Below, one piece after another: positions 54,758-63,200 of a DNA stretch of 64,000 nucleotides; position 1 is the stretch's first letter; the number at the start of each line of letters is the position of its first letter. The position numbers were made by a program, and so were the translations under genes. The DNA is from Serratia fonticola (GTDB lineage: Bacteria > Pseudomonadota > Gammaproteobacteria > Enterobacterales > Enterobacteriaceae): NCBI RefSeq assembly GCF_006715025.1, contig NZ_VFMK01000001.1:1116001-1180000 (forward strand). Direction: 5' to 3'. A model generated the notes under the pieces. That model made no database searches. It saw only the letters and a list, made by a program, of their open reading frames with translations, and was not told where the DNA came from.

Positions 54758-55672
54758 TTGAGTGAGAATGATACGTTGCATGGCCGTATGGCGCGCCAGG
54801 CCATGCGGTTTGCCGCAGGCAAAGGCTATACACCTTCGCCGGTGCCCAAGGTCAAGATCCTGTATATCGATGAGCATTGCCCGCGTCAGCCGGTGATGTA
54901 TGAGCCTGGTATCGTGATCGTCTTTCAAGGGCACAAAGTAGGGTATTGCGGCAATAAAGTGTTTCAGTACGATCCGAGCAACTACCTGTTGATGACGGTA
55001 CCACTGCCGTTTGAATGCGAAACCTTTGCCAGCCCGGAGCAACCGATGGTGGGGTTGGCGGTGAATATTGATACTCAGATGCTACAGGATCTGTTGATCG
55101 ACATCGGCGATGATGACTACCTGATGAAACCACGCGTAGAGAGCAGTGGCGTGAACCTTTCACCGCTTACCGATGAAATGCTGTGTGCCACCGAACGGCT
55201 GCTGGACGTGATGGAAAAACCGCTTGATGCCCGCGTGCTGGGGCCACAGATCGTGCGCGAACTGCTTTACTACGTCCTGCGTGGAAGCTGTGGGGCGTCG
55301 TTGCAGGAACTGGTTAACCGGCATACCCACTTCAGCCAGATCGCCAAGGCGCTGCGGCGGATTGAAAATCAGTATGCGGAGAACCTTAACGTCGAACAGC
55401 TGGCGTATGAGGTGAATATGAGCGTATCGGCGTTTCACCATAACTTTAAAGCGGTGACCAATACCTCCCCCTTGCAGTATGTGAAGTCCTACCGTCTGCA
55501 CAAAGCGCGCTTGCTGATGGTACATGATGGCTTGAAAGCCAGCACGGCGGCCATTCGTGTCGGGTACGAAAGTGCTTCGCAGTTCAGCCGTGAGTTTAAA
55601 CGGCTGTTTGGTATTACGCCGAGCGATGAGCTCGCCCGGCTGCGGGAAAGTCAAAGTGTGATGCAGGGTTAA
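54758..55672 (+). CDS. yqhC: AraC-family regulator YqhC
   Basis: 304 residues: an AraC-type N-terminal cupin-like domain (ILYIDEHCPRQPVMYEPGIV) and a C-terminal double helix-turn-helix (NVEQLAYEVNMSVSAFHHNF and YESASQFSREFKRLFG). In E. coli YqhC activates yqhD and dkgA in response to aldehydes. The start is TTG at 54758 with AGAGGA 7 bp upstream; the first in-frame ATG would remove ten residues. Its stop overlaps the stop of the convergent oxidoreductase gene. Confidence 0.93.
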   Translation: MSENDTLHGRMARQAMRFAAGKGYTPSPVPKVKILYIDEHCPRQPVMYEPGIVIVFQGHKVGYCGNKVFQYDPSNYLLMTVPLPFECETFASPEQPMVGLAVNIDTQMLQDLLIDIGDDDYLMKPRVESSGVNLSPLTDEMLCATERLLDVMEKPLDARVLGPQIVRELLYYVLRGSCGASLQELVNRHTHFSQIAKALRRIENQYAENLNVEQLAYEVNMSVSAFHHNFKAVTNTSPLQYVKSYRLHKARLLMVHDGLKASTAAIRVGYESASQFSREFKRLFGITPSDELARLRESQSVMQG

Positions 55673-56691
55673 CGCGTCAGCACGATTTTGCCGAATGGAC
55701 CACGATCGAGATGATCGAGTGCGGCGGGCAGTTGATCGAAACGGTAGCGCTGGTCGATGACCGGTTTGATGTTATTGGCATCGACGGCACGCACCAGATC
55801 CTCCAGCGCGCGACGGTGGCCGACGGCGATGCCCTGGATTTGTGGCGATTTCAGCAGGAGTGGGCCGGCAGGGATGGCAATCTCTGCGCCCTCCAGCATG
55901 CCAATCACTGAAATGCGCCCATGAATCGCTACGGCACGAAGGGAATTGACCAGATTTGTGCCGCCAACGGTATCGATAATATGGTCGATACCGCGATCCT
56001 GTGTCAGCGTATAAATAGACTCAACCCAATCCTGTTGCAGGCGGTGAATGCCGTGATCGGCACCCAACGCTCTGGCGCGCTGTAGCTTTTCTTCGCTACT
56101 GGAGGTAACAAACACTTGTGCGCCGTGGGCTTTGGCAATCTGTAGCGCAAACAGTGCAACGCCGCCGGTGCCTTGCACCAGAACCGATTCACCAGCACGA
56201 ATTTGGCCACGTTCTACCAGTGCGAACCACGCGGTCAGACCGGCACAGGGCAGGGTACTGGCCTGTGCATCGTCCAATGTGGTGGGGGCTGCACTCAACC
56301 AGGCTTCGTTAACCACGACATATTCCGCCAGCATTCCCTGATAAAAACCTCCGAGCGCGCGATAAGGCGGAGTGCGTGCGTCACCGTCAGGCTTAGCGTC
56401 GATCCAGTCTGGGCTAAAGGTGGAAATCACCCGATCACCGGGGTTAAAACGGCGGCTGCCGCTACCCACTGCATCCACCACGCCAGCCATGTCTGAGGAG
56501 GGTGTAAACGGCAGAGGCAACTCCTGTGGCAAAGTACCTTCTATCACCATTTTATCGCGGTAGTTCAGTGCGACGGCGCTGACTTTTACCCGCACCTGAT
56601 GCGGGCCAGGCTGCGGGATAGCGCTTTCGGTCAATTGCAGATGTTCGCGCCCTACGGCATTCATCGTCCAGCGTTGCATGGTATCAGCCAT
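55669..56691 (-). CDS. Medium-chain (quinone-oxidoreductase-like) NADPH oxidoreductase
   Basis: About 340 residues starting MADTMQRWTMNAVG, with GGAG 7 bp upstream; the longer frame from 56751 lacks such support. The fold is medium-chain reductase (ALNYRDKMVIEGTLP, CAGLTAWFALVERG, VLVQGTGGVALFALQIAKA), without the structural zinc cysteines, so it is closer to quinone/enone reductases than to classical alcohol dehydrogenases. It is divergent from the LysR gene at 56797, which may regulate it. Confidence 0.87.
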   Translation of the reverse strand: MADTMQRWTMNAVGREHLQLTESAIPQPGPHQVRVKVSAVALNYRDKMVIEGTLPQELPLPFTPSSDMAGVVDAVGSGSRRFNPGDRVISTFSPDWIDAKPDGDARTPPYRALGGFYQGMLAEYVVVNEAWLSAAPTTLDDAQASTLPCAGLTAWFALVERGQIRAGESVLVQGTGGVALFALQIAKAHGAQVFVTSSSEEKLQRARALGADHGIHRLQQDWVESIYTLTQDRGIDHIIDTVGGTNLVNSLRAVAIHGRISVIGMLEGAEIAIPAGPLLLKSPQIQGIAVGHRRALEDLVRAVDANNIKPVIDQRYRFDQLPAALDHLDRGPFGKIVLTR

Positions 56692-56796
56692 GAAATTCTC
56701 CAGGTTCATTATCGAGTAAACATGGCAATAATAGCGTTGATTACAAATCACCAGTGGCGATAAGATTTCCTTTGATTGTTTCCTTAAAGGCTACAA

Positions 56797-57705
56797 ATGA
56801 TGAGCGATCGGTTAAGCGGTATCTCGGTATTTGTCACCGTCGTGGAGGCGGGCAATTTTGCGCTGGCGGCCAGCAGGTTGCATCTGTCACGTTCGGCAGT
56901 GGGGAAGACCATCGCTCGTCTGGAACAACGGTTGGGTGTGAGGTTGTTCCAGCGGACTACCCGCCGCTTGAGCCTGACTGACGATGGAGCGCTGTTTTAT
57001 GAACGCTGTCTGCGGGCATTAGAGGAGATCCGCACGGCAGAAACGATACTGGAAAGTGGTAAACAACTGGTCAGTGGCAGACTGAAGGTTTCAATGCCGG
57101 TACTGTTTGGCCGCCTGTGCATTGCGCCGGTATTGACCGCGTTAACCCGCGAACATCCCGGGTTGGAACTCGATCTGTCATTTAGCGATCGGGTGGTCAA
57201 TCTGGTGGAGGAGGGTTTCGATCTGGCGGTACGTAACGGCCCTTTGCTTGACAGTGCCGGGCTGGTGGCAAGAAGGCTGGGGGATAACCGCATGACGCTG
57301 TGTGCCTCAGCGGATTATCTGGCACGCTGCGGTACGCCGGTAAGCGTTGAGGATCTGGCGCAGCATGATGCCATTGTCTATCGGTTCGCGGGGGTGATAC
57401 GCAGGTGGTTGATCCCGCAGACGGACGGTAGCACGCGGGAAGTTGCGCCAAAGACACGTTTATTAATGGACGATCTGCAGGCGATTGCCGATGCGGCCGT
57501 GGCCGGATTCGGCATTGCGTGGCTGCCTTGCTGGCTAATTCGTGAAGCGTTACAGGAAGGGCGACTGCTGCAGGTGTTGGGCACCGTTCCGGGCGAAGAC
57601 TTCGAGGTGCATGCTGTATGGGCGCAGACGCCGCATCTACCGCTAAAAGTAAGGCTGGCGGTGGATGCGTTGGTGCGCCAATTACCCGGCCGGATGGCGC
57701 TGTAG
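56797..57705 (+). CDS. LysR-family transcriptional regulator
   Basis: 302 residues with an N-terminal winged helix (ALAASRLHLSRSAVGKTIARLE) and a LysR effector domain (RLKVSMPVLFGRLCIAPVL). Two adjacent ATGs (56797, 56800) are possible; AAAGG lies 6 bp before the first. It is divergent from the oxidoreductase gene across 105 bp, the classical arrangement of a LysR gene and its target. Confidence 0.9.
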   Translation: MMSDRLSGISVFVTVVEAGNFALAASRLHLSRSAVGKTIARLEQRLGVRLFQRTTRRLSLTDDGALFYERCLRALEEIRTAETILESGKQLVSGRLKVSMPVLFGRLCIAPVLTALTREHPGLELDLSFSDRVVNLVEEGFDLAVRNGPLLDSAGLVARRLGDNRMTLCASADYLARCGTPVSVEDLAQHDAIVYRFAGVIRRWLIPQTDGSTREVAPKTRLLMDDLQAIADAAVAGFGIAWLPCWLIREALQEGRLLQVLGTVPGEDFEVHAVWAQTPHLPLKVRLAVDALVRQLPGRMAL

Positions 57706-57707
57706 GA

Positions 57708-58364
57708 TCAGGCGGTACGTTTTTTGCGCCAGATGACCAACATCGCGCCGACCAGACCAAACACCAAGAGCGCGATAGGCAAGATCATCAACCCGGCCAT
57801 CACCTGGTCTTCGTGACGTTTTACCAAAGGTATCTGGCTGAAGGCATAGCCCAGAGAAACCACCGAGCCCACCCACAGCGAACCGCTCAGCCAGTTAAAG
57901 ATCTGAAAACGGGTGTTATTCAGGCCTGAGATGCCAGCCATGGTCGGTAACAGGGTGCGAACGAATGCCAGGAAGCGGCCAATCAGCAGTGCCAGCAGAC
58001 CGTGGCGGTTAAACAGCATATGCGCCCGTTGGTGGTATTGGGCCGGTAATTGTAATAACCAGCCCTTTACTACCGACGTGTGGCCGAGCCATCGCCCTTG
58101 CAGATAACTGAGCCAGCAGCCAAGGCTGGCGGCGACGGTCAGAATGATCAGGGTTGGGATAAAACTCATCACGCCTTTGGCGATCAATGCGCCAGCTAAT
58201 AACAGCAGGCTGTCACCGGGCAGAAAGGATGCTGGCAATAACCCGTTTTCCAGGAACAAAGTGGTGAAAAGTACAGCATAAACCACCCAAATCACGCTGG
58301 GGTCGGCAAGTGCAGTAAAATCCTGCGTCCACAGAGCGTGAACAATCTCTTTTAATACATCCAT
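57708..58364 (-). CDS. yghB: DedA-family inner-membrane protein YghB
   Basis: 218 residues (E. coli YghB 219), highly similar throughout. The DedA signatures are FLENGLLPASFLPGDSLL and GRFLAFVRTLLPTMAGIS, with several hydrophobic segments and a basic C-terminus (WRKKRTA). YghB and YqjA support cell division, temperature tolerance and proton-motive-force-dependent transport. The gene follows metC on the same strand with a 249-bp gap, and ends 2 bp from the convergent LysR gene. Confidence 0.94.
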   Translation of the reverse strand: MDVLKEIVHALWTQDFTALADPSVIWVVYAVLFTTLFLENGLLPASFLPGDSLLLLAGALIAKGVMSFIPTLIILTVAASLGCWLSYLQGRWLGHTSVVKGWLLQLPAQYHQRAHMLFNRHGLLALLIGRFLAFVRTLLPTMAGISGLNNTRFQIFNWLSGSLWVGSVVSLGYAFSQIPLVKRHEDQVMAGLMILPIALLVFGLVGAMLVIWRKKRTA

Positions 58365-58575
58365 TTTTTGTCCTGTGGTGCCTGGGCTGACTTGCTATAG
58401 GCTACCGTGTTTTAGCCATGCTCACTTGTGTATGTCGCCACTCAAGGTGTGTTCTCGCGTGAACGTCGCTGTTAGTCAATGGAGGAACACTGCCTGGAGC
58501 TCTATAGTGTAACGCTATTAGCTTAAGTGGACATTAAACAGAACGTAGAAATGTGCCAAAGGTGGGGAAAACTCG

Positions 58576-58606
58576 GAAAAGATATAGGCGATCGGTCGGA
58601 TCGCCT
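58576..58606 (-). terminator. Probable terminator of metC
   Basis: Stem AGGCGATC/GATCGCCT with loop GGTCG, 8 bp after the metC stop; on the minus strand it is followed by ATATCTTTTCC. Confidence 0.6.
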
Positions 58607-58613
58607 AGGTGTT

Positions 58614-59804
58614 TTACCGGGCGATGCGCGCAAAACCGGCAGCCAGATCGTCAATCAGATCTTGCACATTCTCCAGCCCGATATGCACGCGGATCAGCGT
58701 GCCAGAGAAATCTACGCCGCCAGCGGGACGAATGGCTTCCAGTTCCTCCGGTTGGTTGGCCAGGATCAGCGACTCAAAGCCTCCCCAGGAATAAGCCATG
58801 CTGAAATGACTGAAGTTATCCAGATAATTTGCCAATTGCTCATCGCTCAGGCGCTGCTTTAGCACAAAAGAGAACAGGCCGTTACAGCCGCTGAAATCAC
58901 GACGGTAAAATTCGTGACCTTTACAGCCCGGTAGCGCCGGGTGATTGACTACCGTCACCTCCGGCTGCTGCTCCAGCCATTGTGCAACGGCAATACTGCT
59001 CTGTTCGTGTTGTTTGAGCCTTACACTCAGCGTTCGCAGACCGCGGCTGGCCATGTAAGCCGTATCGGCATCGACCATTTGCCCCATCAGATAGGAATAC
59101 TCACGTAACCGATCCCAGCAGCGGGCATTGGCCACAGCAGTGCCGAGCATATAGTCGGAATGGCCGATGATGTACTTGGTGCCAGCCTGTATGGAAATAT
59201 CGATATCAAACGCCAAGGCTTTGAACAGCACCCCAGCAGCCCAGGTGTTGTCGATCATGATGACAATCTCTGGGTTTACCGCCCGGATGGCTTTAACCAT
59301 CGCCGGAATATCCTGCACCTCCATGGTGATGGACCCTGGGGATTCAAGAAACACCACGCGGGTATTGGCCTGGATCAGAGAAGCGATCCCCGCGCCGATC
59401 AGCGGATCGAAATAGTTGGTAGTGACGTTCATTCGGCCAAGAATATGGCTGCAGAAGTCCTGAGTGGGCTCATAGGCTGAACCGGTGACCAGGATATGAT
59501 CGCCTGCACCAACGAACGACAGAATGGCGTTGGCCACCGCTGCAGCGCCACACGGATACAGTACACAACCCGCGCCGCCTTCTAACTCGGTCAGCGCATC
59601 CTGAAAGGCAAAATGGGTAAGGGTGCCACGGCGCCCGTAAAACAGCTCGCCTTGAGCACGCTTGGCGGTGGCGTGTTTTTTGGCGGCAACCGATTCAAAC
59701 ACCAGAGAAGAGGCTCGCTGAGTAACCGGATTGACCGAGCCTTGGGTATAACGTTTGCTGCGCCCGGCGCCGATCAGCGCGGTTTCGAGATTCTTTGATG
59801 TCAT
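58614..59804 (-). CDS. metC: Cystathionine beta-lyase
   Basis: PLP enzyme converting cystathionine to homocysteine, pyruvate and ammonia in methionine synthesis; 396 residues (E. coli 395). The PLP lysine is Lys210 (QAGTKYIIGHSD), the same position as in E. coli; FYGRRGT and ESPGSITMEVQD carry other active-site residues. A candidate MetJ operator lies 61-84 bp upstream. It is divergent from exbB, the arrangement found in E. coli. Confidence 0.96.
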   Translation of the reverse strand: MTSKNLETALIGAGRSKRYTQGSVNPVTQRASSLVFESVAAKKHATAKRAQGELFYGRRGTLTHFAFQDALTELEGGAGCVLYPCGAAAVANAILSFVGAGDHILVTGSAYEPTQDFCSHILGRMNVTTNYFDPLIGAGIASLIQANTRVVFLESPGSITMEVQDIPAMVKAIRAVNPEIVIMIDNTWAAGVLFKALAFDIDISIQAGTKYIIGHSDYMLGTAVANARCWDRLREYSYLMGQMVDADTAYMASRGLRTLSVRLKQHEQSSIAVAQWLEQQPEVTVVNHPALPGCKGHEFYRRDFSGCNGLFSFVLKQRLSDEQLANYLDNFSHFSMAYSWGGFESLILANQPEELEAIRPAGGVDFSGTLIRVHIGLENVQDLIDDLAAGFARIAR

Positions 59805-59864
59805 ATTGGGCTACCTTTGCCTGACTTCACTTGCGATAGGCCTTACGTTAGCATGATGGATAAT

Positions 59865-59888
59865 AGCCATCCAGACGTTTTAACTGCT
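59865..59888. promoter_or_regulatory. Candidate MetJ operator upstream of metC
   Basis: Three adjacent 8-mers AGCCATCC, AGACGTTT and TAACTGCT; the middle one matches the met-box consensus AGACGTCT at 7 of 8 positions, while the outer two match 4 of 8, as in weak flanking boxes. The rest of the 463-bp metC-exbB gap holds the Fur site below and no gene that I can see. Confidence 0.5.
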
Positions 59889-60176
59889 AAATAGATAAAC
59901 GGCGATTTTAGCTGCCTATCGCCGAAAAAGCATGGCTTGGTGCTGTATTTGCTGAATTAACCGGGCAGTTTATTGGTGAAAGACCTTGTGACCGTTTTTT
60001 CAGCCTAACGCCATTTCGAGCCGGGCATTTATCGCCATAACGTGCAAAAAAACGGCGTGATGAGTGACTGGTTTGTTAGCTTTTTGGGGTGGCAATGTTA
60101 TGTCAAAGGGCACGAGAACCCTGATAATCATTGGGGTTGCATCATTTTTTAGCCGTCAATGCGTAATTCTTCAAAT

Positions 60177-60195
60177 AATAATGATAACTACTATC
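60177..60195. promoter_or_regulatory. Fur box upstream of exbB
   Basis: AATAATGATAACTACTATC matches the 19-bp Fur consensus GATAATGATAATCATTATC at 15 positions. It lies 73 bp before the exbB start, where it would overlap the promoter, and predicts iron repression of exbBD. Confidence 0.8.
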
Positions 60196-60267
60196 AATCC
60201 CTGATTGGTTTGATATGATCGCACACTGAATTCTTCCTTAAAATGTTTAGATGGGCGGAGGCACAGC

Positions 60268-61254
60268 GTGAAAACGGCTGGCAAAATGATGAATCAAGGT
60301 GCTCATGGCGCGGGCCGTGGGCAATGGAGCGCATTGGGGCGTAGTGTGATCGCCTCACTGGTATTGGTGCTGGGGCTGGTTGGCCAGGCGCAGGCGGCAC
60401 CGGCCACTGTGCCTGCCGTTGCTGAAAGCGTCGCGGCAACCACGACCACACCGCAGGCAGCAACCCCTGCCGCAGTGACTCCAGAGAATATAACCCCGGT
60501 TAATCCAGCGCCGACTCTCCAACCGCCAGAAACCCGTGGGATGGATCTTTCCGTCTGGGGTATGTATCAACATGCGGATATCGTGGTGAAAACCGTGATG
60601 ATCGGGCTGGTGCTGGCGTCTATCGTCACCTGGACCATCCTGTTTGCCAAAGGCAGCGAGTTGCTCCGTTCCAAGCGCCGTCTGCGCCGTGAACAACACG
60701 CGCTGGCCGGTGTTCGCTCGCTGGATGATGCTTCCGAACTGGCGCAAAGTTTCTCTGAAGAGAGCATCAGTGCGGTACTGCTGCAGGATGCGCAGAACGA
60801 GCTGGAACTGTCAGCCGCTTCTGATGATAACAACGGCATTAAAGAGCGTACCGGCTTCCGCCTTGAGCGCCGTGTGGCGGCCTATGGACGTCAACTGGGG
60901 CGTGGTAATGGCTTCCTGGCAACCATCGGTGCGATTTCTCCGTTCGTGGGCCTGTTCGGTACCGTATGGGGTATCATGAACAGTTTTATTGGTATTGCCC
61001 ATTCGCAAACCACCAACCTGGCGGTTGTCGCTCCGGGTATTGCGGAAGCTTTGCTGGCGACGGCGCTTGGTCTGGTTGCGGCGATCCCGGCAGTGGTGAT
61101 TTATAACATTTTTGCTCGCGTTATCGGCGGCCACCGCGCTCAGGTGGGTGATATGGCTGCGCAGGTGCTGCTGTTGCTGGGCCGCGATCTGGATCTGGCG
61201 GCGAGTGCCGAGGCTAAACGTTCTCAGCATGCGCATCAATTGCGAGTGGGGTGA
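60268..61254 (+). CDS. exbB: TonB-system energy-transducing protein ExbB, with N-terminal extension
   Basis: 328 residues, against 244 in E. coli. The extra ~85 N-terminal residues comprise a basic start, a hydrophobic signal sequence ending AQA (41-43) and an Ala/Pro/Thr-rich periplasmic stretch; the usual ExbB, with three membrane helices, begins around DLSVWGMYQHADIVVK. The conserved pore region GAISPFVGLFGTVWGIMNSF and GIAEALLATALGLVAAIPAVV is intact. The extension is a known trait of Serratia ExbB. The start is GTG at 60268, with GGAG 7 bp upstream. It is followed after 3 bp by exbD. Confidence 0.94.
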   Translation: MKTAGKMMNQGAHGAGRGQWSALGRSVIASLVLVLGLVGQAQAAPATVPAVAESVAATTTTPQAATPAAVTPENITPVNPAPTLQPPETRGMDLSVWGMYQHADIVVKTVMIGLVLASIVTWTILFAKGSELLRSKRRLRREQHALAGVRSLDDASELAQSFSEESISAVLLQDAQNELELSAASDDNNGIKERTGFRLERRVAAYGRQLGRGNGFLATIGAISPFVGLFGTVWGIMNSFIGIAHSQTTNLAVVAPGIAEALLATALGLVAAIPAVVIYNIFARVIGGHRAQVGDMAAQVLLLLGRDLDLAASAEAKRSQHAHQLRVG

Positions 61255-61257
61255 GTA

Positions 61258-61680
61258 ATGGCGATGCGCTTAAATGAAGATCTGGACGACAGCGGCGAAC
61301 TGCATGAAATCAACGTGACGCCGTTTATCGATGTCATGTTGGTGCTGTTGATCATCTTTATGGTGGCTGCACCGTTGGCAACGGTAGATATTCGCGTCGA
61401 TCTGCCGGCTTCTACCGCTAAACCGCAGCCGCGTCCGGAAAAACCGGTTTTCCTGTCGGTGAAGGCAGACAAGCAACTGTATGTTGGTGATGAACCGGTA
61501 ACGGCTGAGCAACTGACGGCGGCGCTGGATCAACGCACTCAGTCGAATAAAGAAACCCCCATTTTCTTCCAGGCGGATAAGACCGTAGATTATGAAACGC
61601 TGATGAGCGTGATGGATACGCTACGTCAATCCGGCTACCTGAAAGTAGGGCTGGTTGGCATGGAAGGCGCAGCCAAATAA
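61258..61680 (+). CDS. exbD: TonB-system energy-transducing protein ExbD
   Basis: 140 residues (E. coli 141). One membrane helix with the proton-path Asp25 (NVTPFIDVMLVLLIIFMV) precedes a periplasmic domain (VFLSVKADKQLYVGDEPVT). With ExbB it couples the proton motive force to TonB or HasB for uptake of iron-siderophores and haem. It starts 3 bp after exbB in one operon under the Fur box. Confidence 0.96.
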   Translation: MAMRLNEDLDDSGELHEINVTPFIDVMLVLLIIFMVAAPLATVDIRVDLPASTAKPQPRPEKPVFLSVKADKQLYVGDEPVTAEQLTAALDQRTQSNKETPIFFQADKTVDYETLMSVMDTLRQSGYLKVGLVGMEGAAK

Positions 61681-61703
61681 CGCGTTGTTATCGACCATTA
61701 AAA

Positions 61704-61724
61704 GAAGGGGCTATGTCGCCCCTT
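61704..61724 (+). terminator. Terminator hairpin of exbD, upstream copy (no U-tract)
   Basis: G then AAGGGGCTATGTCGCCCCTT: a 7-bp stem AAGGGGC/GCCCCTT. It is followed by CAGACTGATAACAAAG, the left end of the structured element, instead of a T-run. An exact 21-bp copy lies at 62352-62372. Confidence 0.75.
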
Positions 61725-62351
61725 CAGACTGATAACAAAGTGGTTTTATCTGTCAGTGAAGTGACTGGAAAATTCTCACCTACACTTAACATGCCCTGTT
61801 CTGCCCCTTATGCGGTGATGACTCGTCCCTTCAGAGCTGCTGCAAAAGCAGCGTTCAAATCTGCTCCAGATTCACTGCGTCCGCGTTGCATGGGGCGATA
61901 ACTGTGCTGCAAACCCCACTTTTGCTGAGATGAGCATCGGTGTTGAAGCCATTGAAGGCGCCGAACGCAGACGCGGCGCATAGGCAAAAACGCCAGGGAG
62001 GGCGTTTTTAGGCGAGATGAACAGGGACGTGAATCGCAGCCGGCCGTGATGCGCGGTGGCGGAGTGAGACAAATCTGCCGGGAGCAGATTTGAACGCTGC
62101 TTGCAGCGGCCCCGAAGGGGCGAGGCCCAGGACGGGCCGAGTAATAGCGCGCAGCGGCCGCCTGATTTGGCGAAGGCGCGGATTGCAAAGGGTTCCGCCT
62201 TGAACCCTTTGCTCGGGCGCTGTCAGCGGGGTTCAATGAGACAACAAGAGGATAGCGGCCGAAACCTCTCGTGATTACCAAGAAATACTGAGAAAGCGGG
62301 CACCAAGATTATCATTACGTTCGCTATCAGATTGGCTTTTGTCGTGATTTT
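61725..62351. mobile_element. Structured hairpin-chain insertion element, copy B
   Basis: About 627 bp between convergent exbD and the shikimate-dehydrogenase-like gene. The core 61931-62299 aligns without gaps to 42998-43366 (offset 18933) with about ten substitutions, and the two differences within the hairpin region fall outside the stems. The left 206 bp differ largely from copy A apart from the first ~40 bp (CAGAC/TTG.T.ACAA.GTG...TGTCAGT.AAG). The right end (GGCTTTTGTCGTGATTTTG) is a weaker inverted partner of the left end than in copy A. No transposase is present; the open frame at 61808-62281 is the repeat translated. It is flanked by 21-bp exact copies of the exbD terminator hairpin. 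Confidence 0.75.
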
Positions 62352-62372
62352 GAAGGGGCTATGTCGCCCCTT
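62352..62372. terminator. Terminator hairpin of exbD, downstream copy (with U-tract)
   Basis: An exact copy of 61704-61724, here running into TTGATTTA so that the stem ends in four T residues. It ends 9 bp before the stop of the convergent gene and may serve both directions. Confidence 0.75.
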
Positions 62373-62381
62373 TTGATTTAT

Positions 62382-63200
62382 CTAGCCACGGGCATGGGCC
62401 GCTGCTCGGGCGACTTGCTCATCGCTGGGGCGAACGCCGGTATACAGAACGAACTGTTCCAGCGCCTGTAAAGCGATCACTTCTGCACCGGTGATCACCT
62501 GTTTGCCTTGATCACGAGCATAACGAATCAACGGTGTTTCGGCGGGCAGTGCCACCACATCAAAGGCGATCCTGGCGGCCTGAATAGTGGCTGGTTCAAA
62601 GGCCAACTGTTCGGCTTCTGCGCCACCGGCCATGCCGATGGGTGTGACGTTAATCACCATCTCGACCCGCAAATCCCCCATTTCCGGCAGCCATGAATAG
62701 CCATATTGTGTGGCTAATGCCTGGCCTGCCTGTGGGTTACGGGCAATGATATGACCGTTCTTGAAACCGGCATCGCGAAGGGCTGCGGTAACCGCTTTAG
62801 CCATCCCACCGCTGCCACGTACGGCGAATGACGTTGTCACCGGGATCTGGTAGTGCGCCAGGAGTTTGGCGATGGCGATATAGTCGGTGTTATAAGCCCG
62901 CAAAAAGCCGTCGTCGTTGACGATAGTATTGACCGATTCAATCGCCGTGGCAGAGGCATCCAGTTCATCAAGAAACGGAATACAGCTTTCCTTGAACGGC
63001 ATGGAAACCGCACAGCCGCGGATCCCTAATGCCCGCACGCCACCGACGGCTGCCTGAATATCCTTGGTGGTAAATGCCTTGTAGATAAAGTTGAGATCCA
63101 GTTCCTGATACAGATAGTTGTGAAAGCGGGTGCCAAAATTACCTGGCCGACCAGCCAGTGACATGCACAGTTGTGTATCTTTGTTGATTTCACGCGTCAT
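62382..63200 (-). CDS. Shikimate-dehydrogenase-like protein (SDH-L type)
   Basis: 272 residues of the AroE superfamily, closest by recall to the Haemophilus HI0607 (SDH-L) type rather than AroE or YdiB: INKDTQLCMSLAGRPGNFGTRFHNYLY, IRGCAVSMPFKESC, SVNTIVNDDGFLRAYNTDY and RGSGGMAKAV (NADPH loop). The catalytic Lys/Asp pair fits the K of PFKE and the D of NTDY. SDH-L enzymes act only slowly on shikimate, so the true substrate is unclear. It is a single gene converging on exbD, with scrR upstream on the same strand 228 bp away. I see no feature in 63201-63427. Confidence 0.88.
   Translation of the reverse strand: MTREINKDTQLCMSLAGRPGNFGTRFHNYLYQELDLNFIYKAFTTKDIQAAVGGVRALGIRGCAVSMPFKESCIPFLDELDASATAIESVNTIVNDDGFLRAYNTDYIAIAKLLAHYQIPVTTSFAVRGSGGMAKAVTAALRDAGFKNGHIIARNPQAGQALATQYGYSWLPEMGDLRVEMVINVTPIGMAGGAEAEQLAFEPATIQAARIAFDVVALPAETPLIRYARDQGKQVITGAEVIALQALEQFVLYTGVRPSDEQVARAAAHARG

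Noticed and set aside
61808..62281. 157-residue open frame on the minus strand across element copy B
   Set aside because: Translated repeat, as for copy A; conservation is at the level of DNA and hairpin stems.
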